Shown: positions 8,980 through 17,794 of the stretch, piece after piece | How the letters are laid out: every line of letters starts with the position of its first letter | Position numbering within the stretch: the first letter of the stretch is position 1 | DNA from: Candidatus Limicola stercorigallinarum | GTDB taxonomy: Bacteria > Actinomycetota > Coriobacteriia > Coriobacteriales > Coriobacteriaceae | Direction: 5' to 3' | Assembly (NCBI GenBank): GCA_018711625.1 | Contig: DVID01000020.1 | Coordinates: 1 to 64,000, forward strand | Length of the DNA stretch: 64,000 nucleotides | Program-made: the position numbers and the translations under genes | The notes under the pieces: model-generated | Told to the model about the DNA's origin: nothing | Databases searched by the model: none | Seen by the model: only the letters and a program-made list of their open reading frames with translations

Positions 8980-10200
8980 TTACAGCATGGTCTGCGAAGC
9001 CTGCGGCTCAAAACCCGCGGCACGCAGCGCTGCAACGATCTGGTTTTTATGCTCGGTTCCGTACGCCTCGATGGTCACGCGCAACTCCACCGCGGCGTTG
9101 CGGTTGGTGCTCACAAACTGATTGTGCTCAAGCTTGATGACGTTGCCGTTCTGCTCGGCAATAGCGCTTGCCACCTTCACGAGCATGCCGGGGCGGTCGG
9201 GCAGCAACACCGAGATGGTAAAGATGCGATCGCGCTGGATAAGACCATGCTGCACCACGGATGACATGGTGATGACGTCCATGTTGCCGCCCGAGAGAAT
9301 CGAAACGATGCGCTTGTTCTCGGCCGGCAAATGCTTGAGCGCGGCCACGGTGAGCAAACCCGAGTTCTCAACAATCATCTTGTGATTCTCAACCATGTCG
9401 AGGAAGGACACAATGAGCTCCTCATCGGGCACAGTGATCACATCATCAAGATTCTGCTGAAGGTACGGGAACACCTGGTCGCCCACCTCAAGGACTGCTG
9501 TGCCGTCGGCGATGGTATTGGCAGTGGGAATCTTCATAGGATGGCCCGCCTCAAGCGCCGCCGTAAGCGAGGGCGCGCCCTCAGGCTCCACGCCAATCAC
9601 TTTGATCTTGGGGTTGTAGAGCTTGGCAAACGTTGCCACGCCGCACGAAAGACCGCCACCCCCCACGGGCACCAGGATGGCATCCACCAGAGGAAGCTCC
9701 TGCACAATCTCCATGGCAATGGTGCCCTGGCCCGTTGCCACCACGGGGTCGTTGAAGGGATGAATGAAGGTGTAACCCTCGCGTTCGGCCAGCTCAAGCG
9801 CATAATCGCACGCTTCGTCGTACACGTCGCCCTCGAGGATGACATCAGCGCCATACTGCTTGGTGCGCTCCACCTTGATGAGCGGTGTGGTGGTAGGCAT
9901 GACCACCACCGATTTAGCGCCTGCCCGCGTGGCGGCAAATGCAACACCCTGAGCATGGTTGCCGGCGCTCGCGGTGATGATGCCGCGTCCGAGCTCCTCG
10001 GGCGTAAGAGTCGAAATCTTATAGTAGGCGCCGCGCACCTTGTAGGCGCCGGTGCGCTGCATGTTCTCAGGCTTGAAGAACACGCGATTGCCCGTGGCTT
10101 GACTAAAATGGGGACTTTCTACCAGCTCAGTTGGAATGGTAACCTCTTTGACCTTCTCAGAGGCCTGCTCGAACGCATCGAGCGTTAGCATCTCTGGCAT
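8980..10200 (-). CDS. ilvA: Threonine dehydratase with C-terminal ACT domain
   Basis: A 406-residue PLP enzyme that deaminates threonine to 2-ketobutyrate, the entry step to isoleucine. The PLP lysine is in the GAYKVRGAY motif near residue 54; the PLP-phosphate glycine loop is PVGGGGLSCG. Residues about 325-400 form one ACT domain (FTISVLLPDRPGMLVKV). A single ACT domain with this length matches the shorter type of threonine dehydratase (TIGR01127), not the long E. coli IlvA, so it could act in catabolism as well. It lies close to the ilv operon but as a separate unit, divergent from an ABC ATPase gene. GAAGTG-type Shine-Dalgarno sequence precedes the ATG. Confidence 0.94.
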   Translation of the reverse strand: MPEMLTLDAFEQASEKVKEVTIPTELVESPHFSQATGNRVFFKPENMQRTGAYKVRGAYYKISTLTPEELGRGIITASAGNHAQGVAFAATRAGAKSVVVMPTTTPLIKVERTKQYGADVILEGDVYDEACDYALELAEREGYTFIHPFNDPVVATGQGTIAMEIVQELPLVDAILVPVGGGGLSCGVATFAKLYNPKIKVIGVEPEGAPSLTAALEAGHPMKIPTANTIADGTAVLEVGDQVFPYLQQNLDDVITVPDEELIVSFLDMVENHKMIVENSGLLTVAALKHLPAENKRIVSILSGGNMDVITMSSVVQHGLIQRDRIFTISVLLPDRPGMLVKVASAIAEQNGNVIKLEHNQFVSTNRNAAVELRVTIEAYGTEHKNQIVAALRAAGFEPQASQTML

Positions 10201-10291
10201 AACGCACTTCCTTTACTCACGCATACGCTTTGGTGTAGTAAAGTAGCGTAGCATATTCGAGTTAGCGCGAGGCAAAAGGAAAGGTGCCGCC

Positions 10292-11122
10292 ATGGGAACC
10301 GAGGAGCTGAACGAAGAGGAAACCTACGTCGCAGGGACAGCCCCCTTGTTCTCGTTGCGCAACGCCCAGGTTGTGCGTTCTGGGCGAACCATTTTGGATG
10401 TACCCTCGTTTGACCTGGCAGAAGGCGAGCATGTGGCACTTCTGGGCCCAAACGGCGCCGGCAAGTCCACGTTTATTCAACTGCTCACCCGTGAGGTTTT
10501 CCCACTTTGGCGCGAAGAGCCGCCTGTGCGTTTTCGTGGTTCTGCCCGGCCCGAGCTTTCCGACATCAAGCGTAGCTTGGGCATTGTCTCAGCCACCATG
10601 CACGACCAAGTGCGCGTGCACCTGCCCGTAATCGATATTGTGTGCGGCGGCGCCTTCGGAACGCTGGGGTTGCCCCGCCATGTGGATGTAACGGACGAAG
10701 TGCGCGAACGCGGCATGGATGCCTTAGACCGCCTGGGCATTGCAGGCATCGCCGACCGCGATGTTATGACGCTCTCCACGGGCCAGGTGCGCCGCGCGCT
10801 CGTGGCGCGTGAGCTCATGAGCGACCCTTCAGTCCTCATTTTTGATGAACCCTGCACAGGGCTCGATCCCGAAGGCATGTATCACGTGCGCGATACCATG
10901 CGCATGCTTGCCGACGAAGGGCGCTCGGTGGTGCTGGTAACCCACTACCCCGAAGACATCATCCCTGCCATCAAGCGCGTGCTGCTTATCAAAGAGGCAA
11001 CCATCTTTGCCGATGGCCCCAAGGAGAAGCTGCTTACGAGCGAGACCATGAGTGAGCTCTTTGGCGTGCCTCTTGCTGTGGACGAATCGCACGGCTGGTA
11101 CTCGCTGCGTGGCCGCTACTGA
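10292..11122 (+). CDS. ABC transporter ATP-binding protein
   Basis: A 276-residue ABC ATPase. Walker A is GPNGAGKST, the signature is LSTGQ, Walker B is VLIFDEP and the switch histidine is in LVTHYPED. The N-terminal 20 residues are an acidic extension. The subfamily resembles stand-alone ATPases related to ModF/YlmA, in which no permease is encoded nearby; none is visible here. The gene therefore may code for a soluble or orphan ATPase, and its partner is unknown. AGGAAAGG precedes the ATG. It is divergent from ilvA with a 91-bp shared promoter region. Confidence 0.88.
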   Translation: MGTEELNEEETYVAGTAPLFSLRNAQVVRSGRTILDVPSFDLAEGEHVALLGPNGAGKSTFIQLLTREVFPLWREEPPVRFRGSARPELSDIKRSLGIVSATMHDQVRVHLPVIDIVCGGAFGTLGLPRHVDVTDEVRERGMDALDRLGIAGIADRDVMTLSTGQVRRALVARELMSDPSVLIFDEPCTGLDPEGMYHVRDTMRMLADEGRSVVLVTHYPEDIIPAIKRVLLIKEATIFADGPKEKLLTSETMSELFGVPLAVDESHGWYSLRGRY

Positions 11123-11200
11123 GCCCATACGCTGGGCTGCTTTGTGAACGTGGCGGGCCTGCGCTCTGGCAGACTTGCCACGGTCACCAAACCCATGCAT

Positions 11201-11419
11201 CTAGCAGGCCTGCGCGACCGCGCACACCAGCTCTTTTTTAGACGGTGCGGAAACGATGCTCTTCCCCACCTTCACGTAGCATGATCCTTTGAGCTCGGGA
11301 TGCTTCTTGGCGCAAACACCAAAACAGCCAACCTTGCGGTCTTTTTTCTTGACGACGCCCTTAAAATCGCTCGCCTTGATTCCCGAGCACTTCTTGCAGA
11401 TTCGAATCTCAGTTGCCAT
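11201..11419 (-). CDS. Small cysteine-rich, thioredoxin-like ferredoxin-type protein
   Basis: A 72-residue protein with five cysteines before the C-terminus in the order CKKC, GCFGVC, GSC, plus two near the end (ELVCAVAQAC). The spacing resembles small [2Fe-2S] thioredoxin-like ferredoxins and DUF1450-type proteins, but I cannot name the family firmly. It is lysine-rich. ATG 11419 has AAGGGG upstream; the frame extends 10 residues further without a ribosome site. It follows the convergent ABC ATPase gene. An electron-transfer or metal-binding role is an inference. Confidence 0.7.
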   Translation of the reverse strand: MATEIRICKKCSGIKASDFKGVVKKKDRKVGCFGVCAKKHPELKGSCYVKVGKSIVSAPSKKELVCAVAQAC

Positions 11420-11596
11420 GGATTCCCCTTCGGTGCCCCATCGCGACAAAGCGCGGAACAGTTCAATGCGTTAAATGTCCCCAAGATTGTCACATATTAG
11501 TTAACCATAGACAACCTTTTGGAATCGCTATCTCACTCATCATTCCTATCTGATTGGTGTGTTTTTGTAAAACCCGTGAAACCGCGCGCAGATAGA

Positions 11597-11625
11597 TTGT
11601 TGACACACTGTCTACAGGGTATAAC
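11597..11625 (+). promoter_or_regulatory. Promoter of the M60-like peptidase gene
   Basis: TTGTTG (11597-11602) and TATAAC (11620-11625) are separated by 17 bases. TTGACA overlaps at 11600-11605 with shorter spacing. The start codon lies about 95 bases downstream, leaving a leader of roughly 85 nt. Confidence 0.55.
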
Positions 11626-11719
11626 AGGCTCGCACCTGGACATAGCTTGTCCCCCGCGCTCAAAATCCGCAGCGCGGCCACGCCCCCTTCTGGAGACGCG
11701 AGATGCGAAAGGACCATCC

Positions 11720-14700
11720 ATGCCCCATAACAAAATAGCCCCGGTGCTCCTGGGCACTATCCTTGCCGCGAGCTTGGCGCCCGCTGGTGCCACGGCGGCC
11801 GATGAGCACATGGCGAAAACGGAAGCTCCCGTCATAAGCCCTGATACCGACAACAATACAGACGTACTGGAAAGCGTTGCAGAAAACGCTGCACATGATA
11901 CCGCTGTGACCGGGCAGACCGAACAGGCCACCACTTTCATCGTACGGGATGGCGAACGGCTGCCCTTTGACAACCTCACTGGCGCCGTCGAAGCCGCCCA
12001 GAACGGAGACGTCATTGAGCTTACGCACGACCAAGTGCTCGATAAAAAGCTCATCATCGCCGGCGGCCTTAAACTCACCTTGCGCGCCACGTCCAACGTG
12101 ACCATAACCCGTAGCGATTCCTTCACCACACAGGATGGCAAGCCTGCCGGCATGATCCTCGTTGAGGGCGGCTCGCAGCTCACGCTGGAGGGAACAGACA
12201 ACAACCTGCTCACCTTGCATGGTGAGAACAAGGACTCCAATGAGGCCATCATCACGCTGCGCAATTCGTCTACGCTCACCATGCGCAAGGGGTCTGTGAT
12301 TAACCAGGCGCATTGCTCTTGGAAACCATGGGGCGCTGTGTATGTGCACTCTGGTACCTTCACACTCGATGGAGGCGAGATTCGCAACGGCTTTGCGATG
12401 CACAATGCCGCAGTTGCAGTTGAGCCCGCCAGCACCTTTGAGATGCACGATGGCGTTATCTCGAGCAACCGCGCAACCTATTCCGAGACCATCGTATGGA
12501 CCAAAGGCACCGTGCGCATGACGGGCGGCTCCATTATGGACAACCGCTCAAACGTATCGAGCGATGCCGTGGTGCGCGTACTCGCGGGCGGCTCGTTTGC
12601 GTTTGAGGGCGGCACTATCGGCGATAACAAGCCCAACAACACCTTCGGTATGCACGTGGAAGCGGGTGGCTCGCTCACCATAGGCACCGGCGCGCGCTTT
12701 GAGGGAACCGACCGCATCAACCTCACAGCAGGAGCGCGCCTGCACTTTACGGGTGCACCCACCGCTCACAACACCAAAGACCCCGTTGAGGTCGTGCTTT
12801 CGGGCGCCTGGGACCACGGCACAACAGTGGCTACAACAACCTCGCCTGCGGTTGCGCAGGACGTTCTCACGCGTCTTTCGGTGAAGCGCGGCGGTGCGTC
12901 TGAGCACATGGCATCGGTGGGTGTCGACGCGGCCACCACTGGCTCCATCGCACTCGCCTCCCCCGATGTGGCAGAAGCTTTTGAGGCGCTCGACAATCCT
13001 TTTGCCGACCAGCTTGGACTCACCTTAAAAAGCGAACTCAGCGACCCCGATGCCTTCGAGCGCCTGCGCGAAACGGTGGAGCAGCGCTTCAACGGCATCG
13101 AGACGCCCGAGAAACAAGTGCGCCTGCAGCAGATCGAGCATCTTAAGCGCTACATCCCTTACCATCAAAATCACATCAAAGCAATCAAATCCTCGGTGAT
13201 TGAGCTCTCTGAGCTGGGCAATCCTGGCTCAGAGGCGCAGCGTACACAGCAGGGATACCAGTTTGACAACCTCGATGCCACGGGACTTTACCTCAAGCCA
13301 GGACAGATCAACGAGATCGTTGTCTACATTGAGGCGCAGGACCCCTCCAAGCTTTCCGTCGCGTGGCGGAAAGCTGGCGTCACCACAAGCAACGAATACA
13401 CCGCTCTCAATCTGCATCAACAATCTAAGCTTGCAAACGGGGCGAACCGCATCACCGTAGACCTCACGGGCAACAACCATGGCTCTATGCTCTACCTACG
13501 CAACGATTCCACGTCAAACCCCGCACGCGTGCGCATCGAAGCGGCAGACGCACCCTATGTAGAGAGCGGCTCCACCAATAGCACCGACGAAGATGGCTCC
13601 GCCACCCGCGGTGGCTCAACAACCAGCACCAACCCCCTGCTGGGAACAAGCCTGGAAGCACACCCCCTCTATGAGCATGATCCCGGGCACCCCGAGCGTT
13701 TCTGGACCTTTGTCCAGGATGTCAAGGCTCATGCCGAGCGTGTCCAAACCAACGGCATTTCCGACATGGCCCTGCTGCAGATGGGCGATGACGGGCATGC
13801 CCAGTTCTCCCTCAGGGCAACTGTGCTCGCCGAGGCATACCAACACATCACGTCCAAGCAACAGGCCGTGGAGTATATCGAGCGTTCGAACGAGGCTATT
13901 CAAGACCGCCTTGAGCTTTTCTGGACGTTCGATGGCTACAACACAAACAAGGCGGGTGGCCCCAACGCCGTTACCACCGCACGCGTGCACACAGCGTTTA
14001 CAAGCACCGTCACCCGGCCCTCGACCATGTACGCCTATATGCGCTACTACCACATGCCGGAGAGCTATGCGGCGTCGTTCCTCTCGGGCGAAAACATGTA
14101 CAGCTGGGGTATGTCGCACGAATACGGTCACATGCTCGACAACAATATCATCTCGGTGGGTGAGGAGACGAACAACCTCTACTCCTTGGCAGGTTCGCGC
14201 CAGGGTGGCATCGAGCAGCTAAAGGCCACAGGCAAGGCGTTCGTCCCCAAGGAGCATTACCACGAGAATGCCGTGAAGGCCACCGGGCGCCGCGACGAGG
14301 AGCTGGCGCGCATGGCGGCGGACCCCTCTTATGAACCCGACTGGATGAACAACAACAATTGGGGCACCTACATTTGGACGCACCTCGTTGCCTGGTGGAA
14401 CGGCCTGCATTTCTTTGATGACTGGGACTACAGCACCTACAACTTTGACGCGAGCCCCTACACGCAAGAAATTGCGGACGACGTGGAGTGCTACGGTGCC
14501 TACGGCGCGTCGGTGCGCATTCTGCGCAGCAACCCCGAGGCGGTGGAAACCGTCAGGCAGCTGGCGTCGGGCGCCGCAGCCACATCGGACAAGGCGGTCA
14601 AGTACAACCGCATCGCCGTCGCATTCACCATGGGCACCGGCTACAACTTCGCCGAATACCTCTATGAGCTGGGCGAACGCGACCTGACGGAGGAGGTGTT

Positions 14701-15817
14701 GGAGTATTGCGCGCAGTACCCCTCGATGCCGCGTGCCGTGCGCTACTTCTCACTCGACACCGATGCGGCAATTATCAACGGTGCGCAAACATACGCCGAG
14801 CTTGAAGGCGCGGCCAACAAGGTAGCGCCGAGCGTAACTGTGGAGCAGACCGAGAATGGGCGCGTGCATGTGACAGCCGCCATGGCAACAGAAGACCTTG
14901 CACGCGCCACAACCGCCTACGAGCTGTATCGCGACGGGGAACTCATTGGCTTTTCGCGCGACGGGTCATTTGACGTTGCAGCGCCTGAGGGCGCAGACAG
15001 CAGCGGTAACCCGGGAGCGCACGCAACGGCAGAGGCAAGCAGCGAGAATATGGGTGACACCGCGGTTGAAACCGATGGGCTCGCCGCATACACCGTAGTT
15101 GCCTACGACGTACGCCTAAACCCCAGCTGTGCCGCCAACCTGAACGGCCCTGTCTTCGACGAAGAGCTGCCAGATGATGAGAATGGCGAGTTGCCGGATG
15201 ACGAGAACGCTGGCAATGGCGGAGATAACGGCGCCGGCGGAGAAGAGTCCGAAGGGGACAATAACCCCGGGGGCGAAGGCTCCGACGATGACGACACCGA
15301 TAGCGATGGCGATGGTGATAATCAGGGTAAACCCGATGACGACGACAACTCCGACGATACCGAAAAACCTGGTGAGGATACCGGCTCGGGTGGCTCCGGC
15401 GACGATGAAAACAAGCCAGATAACGACCCAGAGGTCCCCAGCACGCCCGACGACGAAAGCGGAAGCGAGCAGCCCGACGGCGGCACTGATGATGAGCAGC
15501 CCGAGACGGGCACACCGGGAACAGGCGAGAACCCGCCCACCGGAAACGACGGCGTCGGCGACGATAGCACATCAACAGGCGAAGGCACAGGCGAGCCCAA
15601 CGGCGGATCTCGGCCTGAGGGCACCACGCCAAACAAAGACGTCGCAGGCGGAAGCGCTGAGAACACCAGTGCAAACGGTAGCTCCGCAGCCGGAGGCATC
15701 ACCGGCGCACTCGCACAAACGGGCGACACATCACTTGTGCTCGCGATCATAGCCGCTGGAGGCTCCGCCATCGCCTTCCTCGGCGCCGCCATCGCCCGAC
15801 GCTTCCGAAAAACGTAG
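11720..15817 (+). CDS. Cell-wall anchored M60-like (enhancin-type) metallopeptidase
   Basis: A 1365-residue secreted protein. Residues 1-27 are a signal peptide ending in GATA-AD. Residues about 80-340 have glycine-rich repeated strands (GGEIRNG, GGSIMDN, GGTIGDN) typical of a right-handed beta-helix. Residues about 510-1000 form an M60-like domain: a jelly-roll start (ATGLYLKPGQINEIVVYIEA), then the zinc motif HEYGH at 800-804 with E815 as likely third ligand, fitting HExxHx(8-28)E. An FN3-like region lies near 1030-1120. Residues 1146-1325 are an acidic Asp/Gly/Asn linker, followed by LAQTG (1331-1335), a membrane segment and RRFRKT. M60-like enzymes cleave O-glycosylated mucins. Sortase class E recognises LAxTG. 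Mucin processing at the cell surface is therefore the likely role. Confidence 0.92.
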   Translation: MPHNKIAPVLLGTILAASLAPAGATAADEHMAKTEAPVISPDTDNNTDVLESVAENAAHDTAVTGQTEQATTFIVRDGERLPFDNLTGAVEAAQNGDVIELTHDQVLDKKLIIAGGLKLTLRATSNVTITRSDSFTTQDGKPAGMILVEGGSQLTLEGTDNNLLTLHGENKDSNEAIITLRNSSTLTMRKGSVINQAHCSWKPWGAVYVHSGTFTLDGGEIRNGFAMHNAAVAVEPASTFEMHDGVISSNRATYSETIVWTKGTVRMTGGSIMDNRSNVSSDAVVRVLAGGSFAFEGGTIGDNKPNNTFGMHVEAGGSLTIGTGARFEGTDRINLTAGARLHFTGAPTAHNTKDPVEVVLSGAWDHGTTVATTTSPAVAQDVLTRLSVKRGGASEHMASVGVDAATTGSIALASPDVAEAFEALDNPFADQLGLTLKSELSDPDAFERLRETVEQRFNGIETPEKQVRLQQIEHLKRYIPYHQNHIKAIKSSVIELSELGNPGSEAQRTQQGYQFDNLDATGLYLKPGQINEIVVYIEAQDPSKLSVAWRKAGVTTSNEYTALNLHQQSKLANGANRITVDLTGNNHGSMLYLRNDSTSNPARVRIEAADAPYVESGSTNSTDEDGSATRGGSTTSTNPLLGTSLEAHPLYEHDPGHPERFWTFVQDVKAHAERVQTNGISDMALLQMGDDGHAQFSLRATVLAEAYQHITSKQQAVEYIERSNEAIQDRLELFWTFDGYNTNKAGGPNAVTTARVHTAFTSTVTRPSTMYAYMRYYHMPESYAASFLSGENMYSWGMSHEYGHMLDNNIISVGEETNNLYSLAGSRQGGIEQLKATGKAFVPKEHYHENAVKATGRRDEELARMAADPSYEPDWMNNNNWGTYIWTHLVAWWNGLHFFDDWDYSTYNFDASPYTQEIADDVECYGAYGASVRILRSNPEAVETVRQLASGAAATSDKAVKYNRIAVAFTMGTGYNFAEYLYELGERDLTEEVLEYCAQYPSMPRAVRYFSLDTDAAIINGAQTYAELEGAANKVAPSVTVEQTENGRVHVTAAMATEDLARATTAYELYRDGELIGFSRDGSFDVAAPEGADSSGNPGAHATAEASSENMGDTAVETDGLAAYTVVAYDVRLNPSCAANLNGPVFDEELPDDENGELPDDENAGNGGDNGAGGEESEGDNNPGGEGSDDDDTDSDGDGDNQGKPDDDDNSDDTEKPGEDTGSGGSGDDENKPDNDPEVPSTPDDESGSEQPDGGTDDEQPETGTPGTGENPPTGNDGVGDDSTSTGEGTGEPNGGSRPEGTTPNKDVAGGSAENTSANGSSAAGGITGALAQTGDTSLVLAIIAAGGSAIAFLGAAIARRFRKT

Positions 15818-15876
15818 TTGCACACCTCATTTCATGCATGGAGCGCACAGGAGGAGGAATTGGTGGCAACATCTCG

Positions 15877-16425
15877 CTAGCCAAGATAGGCCAAGAATGC
15901 ATCGGTCTGCGCGGCAAGAGCGGCACGATCCTCCTCCGAAAGCGCAAGCACATCGGTTGTGAACGCAGCTCTATCAAGCCGCACGCCCGTCTGCGGATCT
16001 TCCATGAAGTCCGCCCGGACAGCCGCCATAAGCTTGCCGACCATCGCGCGTGTACCCGCACCCGCCGATCCGCCAGCAGCCGAACTCACCGCGACCTTCT
16101 TGCCCACAATCACCGCCGTTGATCGGTCGCCTGCCGTTAGCGGGCGGCTCAGCCAGTCGATAAGGTTTTTGAGGACGGCTGGATAGCTGTAGTTGTATTC
16201 CGGGCTGAATATCCACATGCCGTCCGCCTCCTGCACCTCGCGACGCACGCGTGTCACTGCCTCAGGTGCAGGAAACTCAATGTCTTGGTTCATGAACGGC
16301 ACATCGGCATACTCGAGGAAGCTCACCTCGGCACGCCCTTCAAGCAGGCGGGCTGCTTCCTGGGCAAGTTGACGATTGAACGAACGCTCTCGCAGAGAGC
16401 CAACGACGAACAGAATGCGTTTCAT
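15877..16425 (-). CDS. NADPH-dependent FMN reductase family protein
   Basis: A 182-residue flavodoxin-like reductase. The N-terminus ILFVVGSLRERSFNRQLA is the FMN phosphate-binding loop (GSxRxxSxN), and SPEYNYSYPAVLKNLIDWLSR is the conserved flavin-ring contact motif. Such enzymes reduce FMN, quinones, azo dyes or chromate with NAD(P)H in the cytoplasm. The length is normal. It is convergent with the peptidase gene upstream. The substrate is not predictable. Confidence 0.92.
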   Translation of the reverse strand: MKRILFVVGSLRERSFNRQLAQEAARLLEGRAEVSFLEYADVPFMNQDIEFPAPEAVTRVRREVQEADGMWIFSPEYNYSYPAVLKNLIDWLSRPLTAGDRSTAVIVGKKVAVSSAAGGSAGAGTRAMVGKLMAAVRADFMEDPQTGVRLDRAAFTTDVLALSEEDRAALAAQTDAFLAYLG

Positions 16426-16524
16426 GGGGTCTCCTCATTACTTCACAAACAAGAACAGGTAAACAGAGATGTTCCTCTTGTACCCGTCGATAGACAATGT
16501 GAGAAAGCAGGAGCGGCACCAAAC

Positions 16525-16552
16525 GCAAAAGAGCCGGTCTTGCGACCGGCTC
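16525..16552 (-). terminator. Terminator of tRNA-Gly
   Basis: GAGCCGGTC and GACCGGCTC pair with a 4-base loop; on the minus strand the stem is followed by TTTTGCGTTT. It lies 12 bases downstream of the tRNA 3' end. Confidence 0.85.
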
Positions 16553-16563
16553 CGTTCGTGCAA

Positions 16564-16639
16564 TGGAGCGGACAACGGGGCTCGAACCCGCGACCCCAAC
16601 CTTGGCAAGGTTGTGCTCTACCAACTGAGCCATGTCCGC
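16564..16639 (-). tRNA. tRNA-Gly(GCC)
   Basis: Seventy-six bases including an encoded CCA. On the minus strand it starts GCGGACA, pairing with TGTCCGC before TCCA. The D-loop reads AGTTGGTAGAGC, the anticodon loop is TTGCCAA with anticodon GCC, and the T-loop is GGTTCGAACCCC-like (GGGTTCGAACCCC). All four arms form. A terminator follows immediately. Confidence 0.97.
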
Positions 16640-16788
16640 GTGCGAGGTAAAACCTTACGCGATTTTGCCCCGGTGGCAAAGCCCCTCCCAAAGTCTCCAT
16701 GATTTTGCGACCGACTGCAAAGCTTTGACGCCCCAAGGCGCCGGAGACCGGTCCGCAATCGGTCCAGACCAAACGCCAGCCGCGCCCC

Positions 16789-17742
16789 TTACGTTTGGAA
16801 GCGCGCGAGCTCGGCAGGGTGTTCAGTCGTAAAGACTCTCTCCACCGCCTGCTGATACTCGTCTACCGTGCGCGCCTTTCTTACCGCACGATGCACCGCG
16901 AGCGGATTGGCAAACGCGAACTTGGCGTAGAACCACCACTCTTTCATGCGAAACACCGCATTGCCACCAATTTCTTCCTGATAGGCAGAGAAGAGCTGAT
17001 TGTGAAAACGCTCGAGTTCGGCCAATGTGGCGGCGGCGCCCCCGCGGAGCATGCGCGCCAGCGCTGGGTTGGTCAGAATGCCCCTGCCAATCATCACATG
17101 ACGCGTTTCTGGATAAGCTGCCACGAGCTCCTCAAAGGTGTCGCATGCCACGATATCCCCGTTATATGCCACAGGAAACGGCGCCTCCTGCAACGTCTTG
17201 CCATACAGCTCCCACCGCGGAACACCCTGGTAGCGGTCTTTTTGAACGCGTGGATGGACAATGAGCTCCGCCAAGGGATGGCGACAATACATCGCAAGGA
17301 TGCGACCGTATTCCTCATCATCCTGTATGCCAAGGCGCGTTTTCACCGACACCGGTACGGCGGACCGGGCGCACACCTCCTCCAAGAAGGCGTCAAGCTC
17401 GTCTACATGGCGCAGGAAGCCCGCACCCTTCCCCTTGGACACAACCGTACCCGAAGGGCACCCCACATTGAGGTTGACCTCTTGGTATCCCATCTCAGCC
17501 AAGAGCTGCGAGGCCCACACAAACTCATCGGCCTGCTTGGTAAGCAACTGCGGCACCACGTTAAGACCTTGGTTGTTAGCAGGGTCAATCTCGCGCATGG
17601 CGCGCTTGCCAAACGAGCTGCCCACACGCGGAGGGGCAAGAAACGGCGTGTAATAGCGATCAAGCGGCCCAAAACATGCCGCATGAACACGGCGAAACAC
17701 ATGGCCCGTAAGCCCCTCCATAGGGGCAAGCGAGAACATCAT
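16789..17742 (-). CDS. tRNA-dihydrouridine synthase family protein
   Basis: A 317-residue FMN enzyme that reduces uridine to dihydrouridine in tRNA D-loops. Diagnostic segments are SLAPMEGLTG at the N-terminus, NLNVGCPSGTVVSKGKGAGFL with the catalytic cysteine, SVKTRLG with FMN-contact lysine, HPR with the conserved histidine, YNGDI and MIGRG. The gene is full length. The start at 17742 (or 17739, tandem ATGs) has GGGAG 10 bases upstream and begins right at the barrel, whereas the longer frame adds 35 non-homologous residues. The Dus subclass is not assigned. Confidence 0.93.
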   Translation of the reverse strand: MMFSLAPMEGLTGHVFRRVHAACFGPLDRYYTPFLAPPRVGSSFGKRAMREIDPANNQGLNVVPQLLTKQADEFVWASQLLAEMGYQEVNLNVGCPSGTVVSKGKGAGFLRHVDELDAFLEEVCARSAVPVSVKTRLGIQDDEEYGRILAMYCRHPLAELIVHPRVQKDRYQGVPRWELYGKTLQEAPFPVAYNGDIVACDTFEELVAAYPETRHVMIGRGILTNPALARMLRGGAAATLAELERFHNQLFSAYQEEIGGNAVFRMKEWWFYAKFAFANPLAVHRAVRKARTVDEYQQAVERVFTTEHPAELARFQT

Positions 17743-17794
17743 GTATTGGTTTCTCCCTTCATGCACAAACCTCACGTGCACAGTCCTCCAGAGA

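Noticed and set aside
10292-11122. Molybdate transport ATPase (ModF) as a specific name
   Set aside because: Only general similarity; no molybdate genes nearby, so it is left as a generic ABC ATPase.
15145-15640. Possible tandem repeat array or CRISPR-like sequence in the acidic region of the M60-like gene
   Set aside because: It is low-complexity coding sequence for a stalk; there are no regular repeats with unique spacers.
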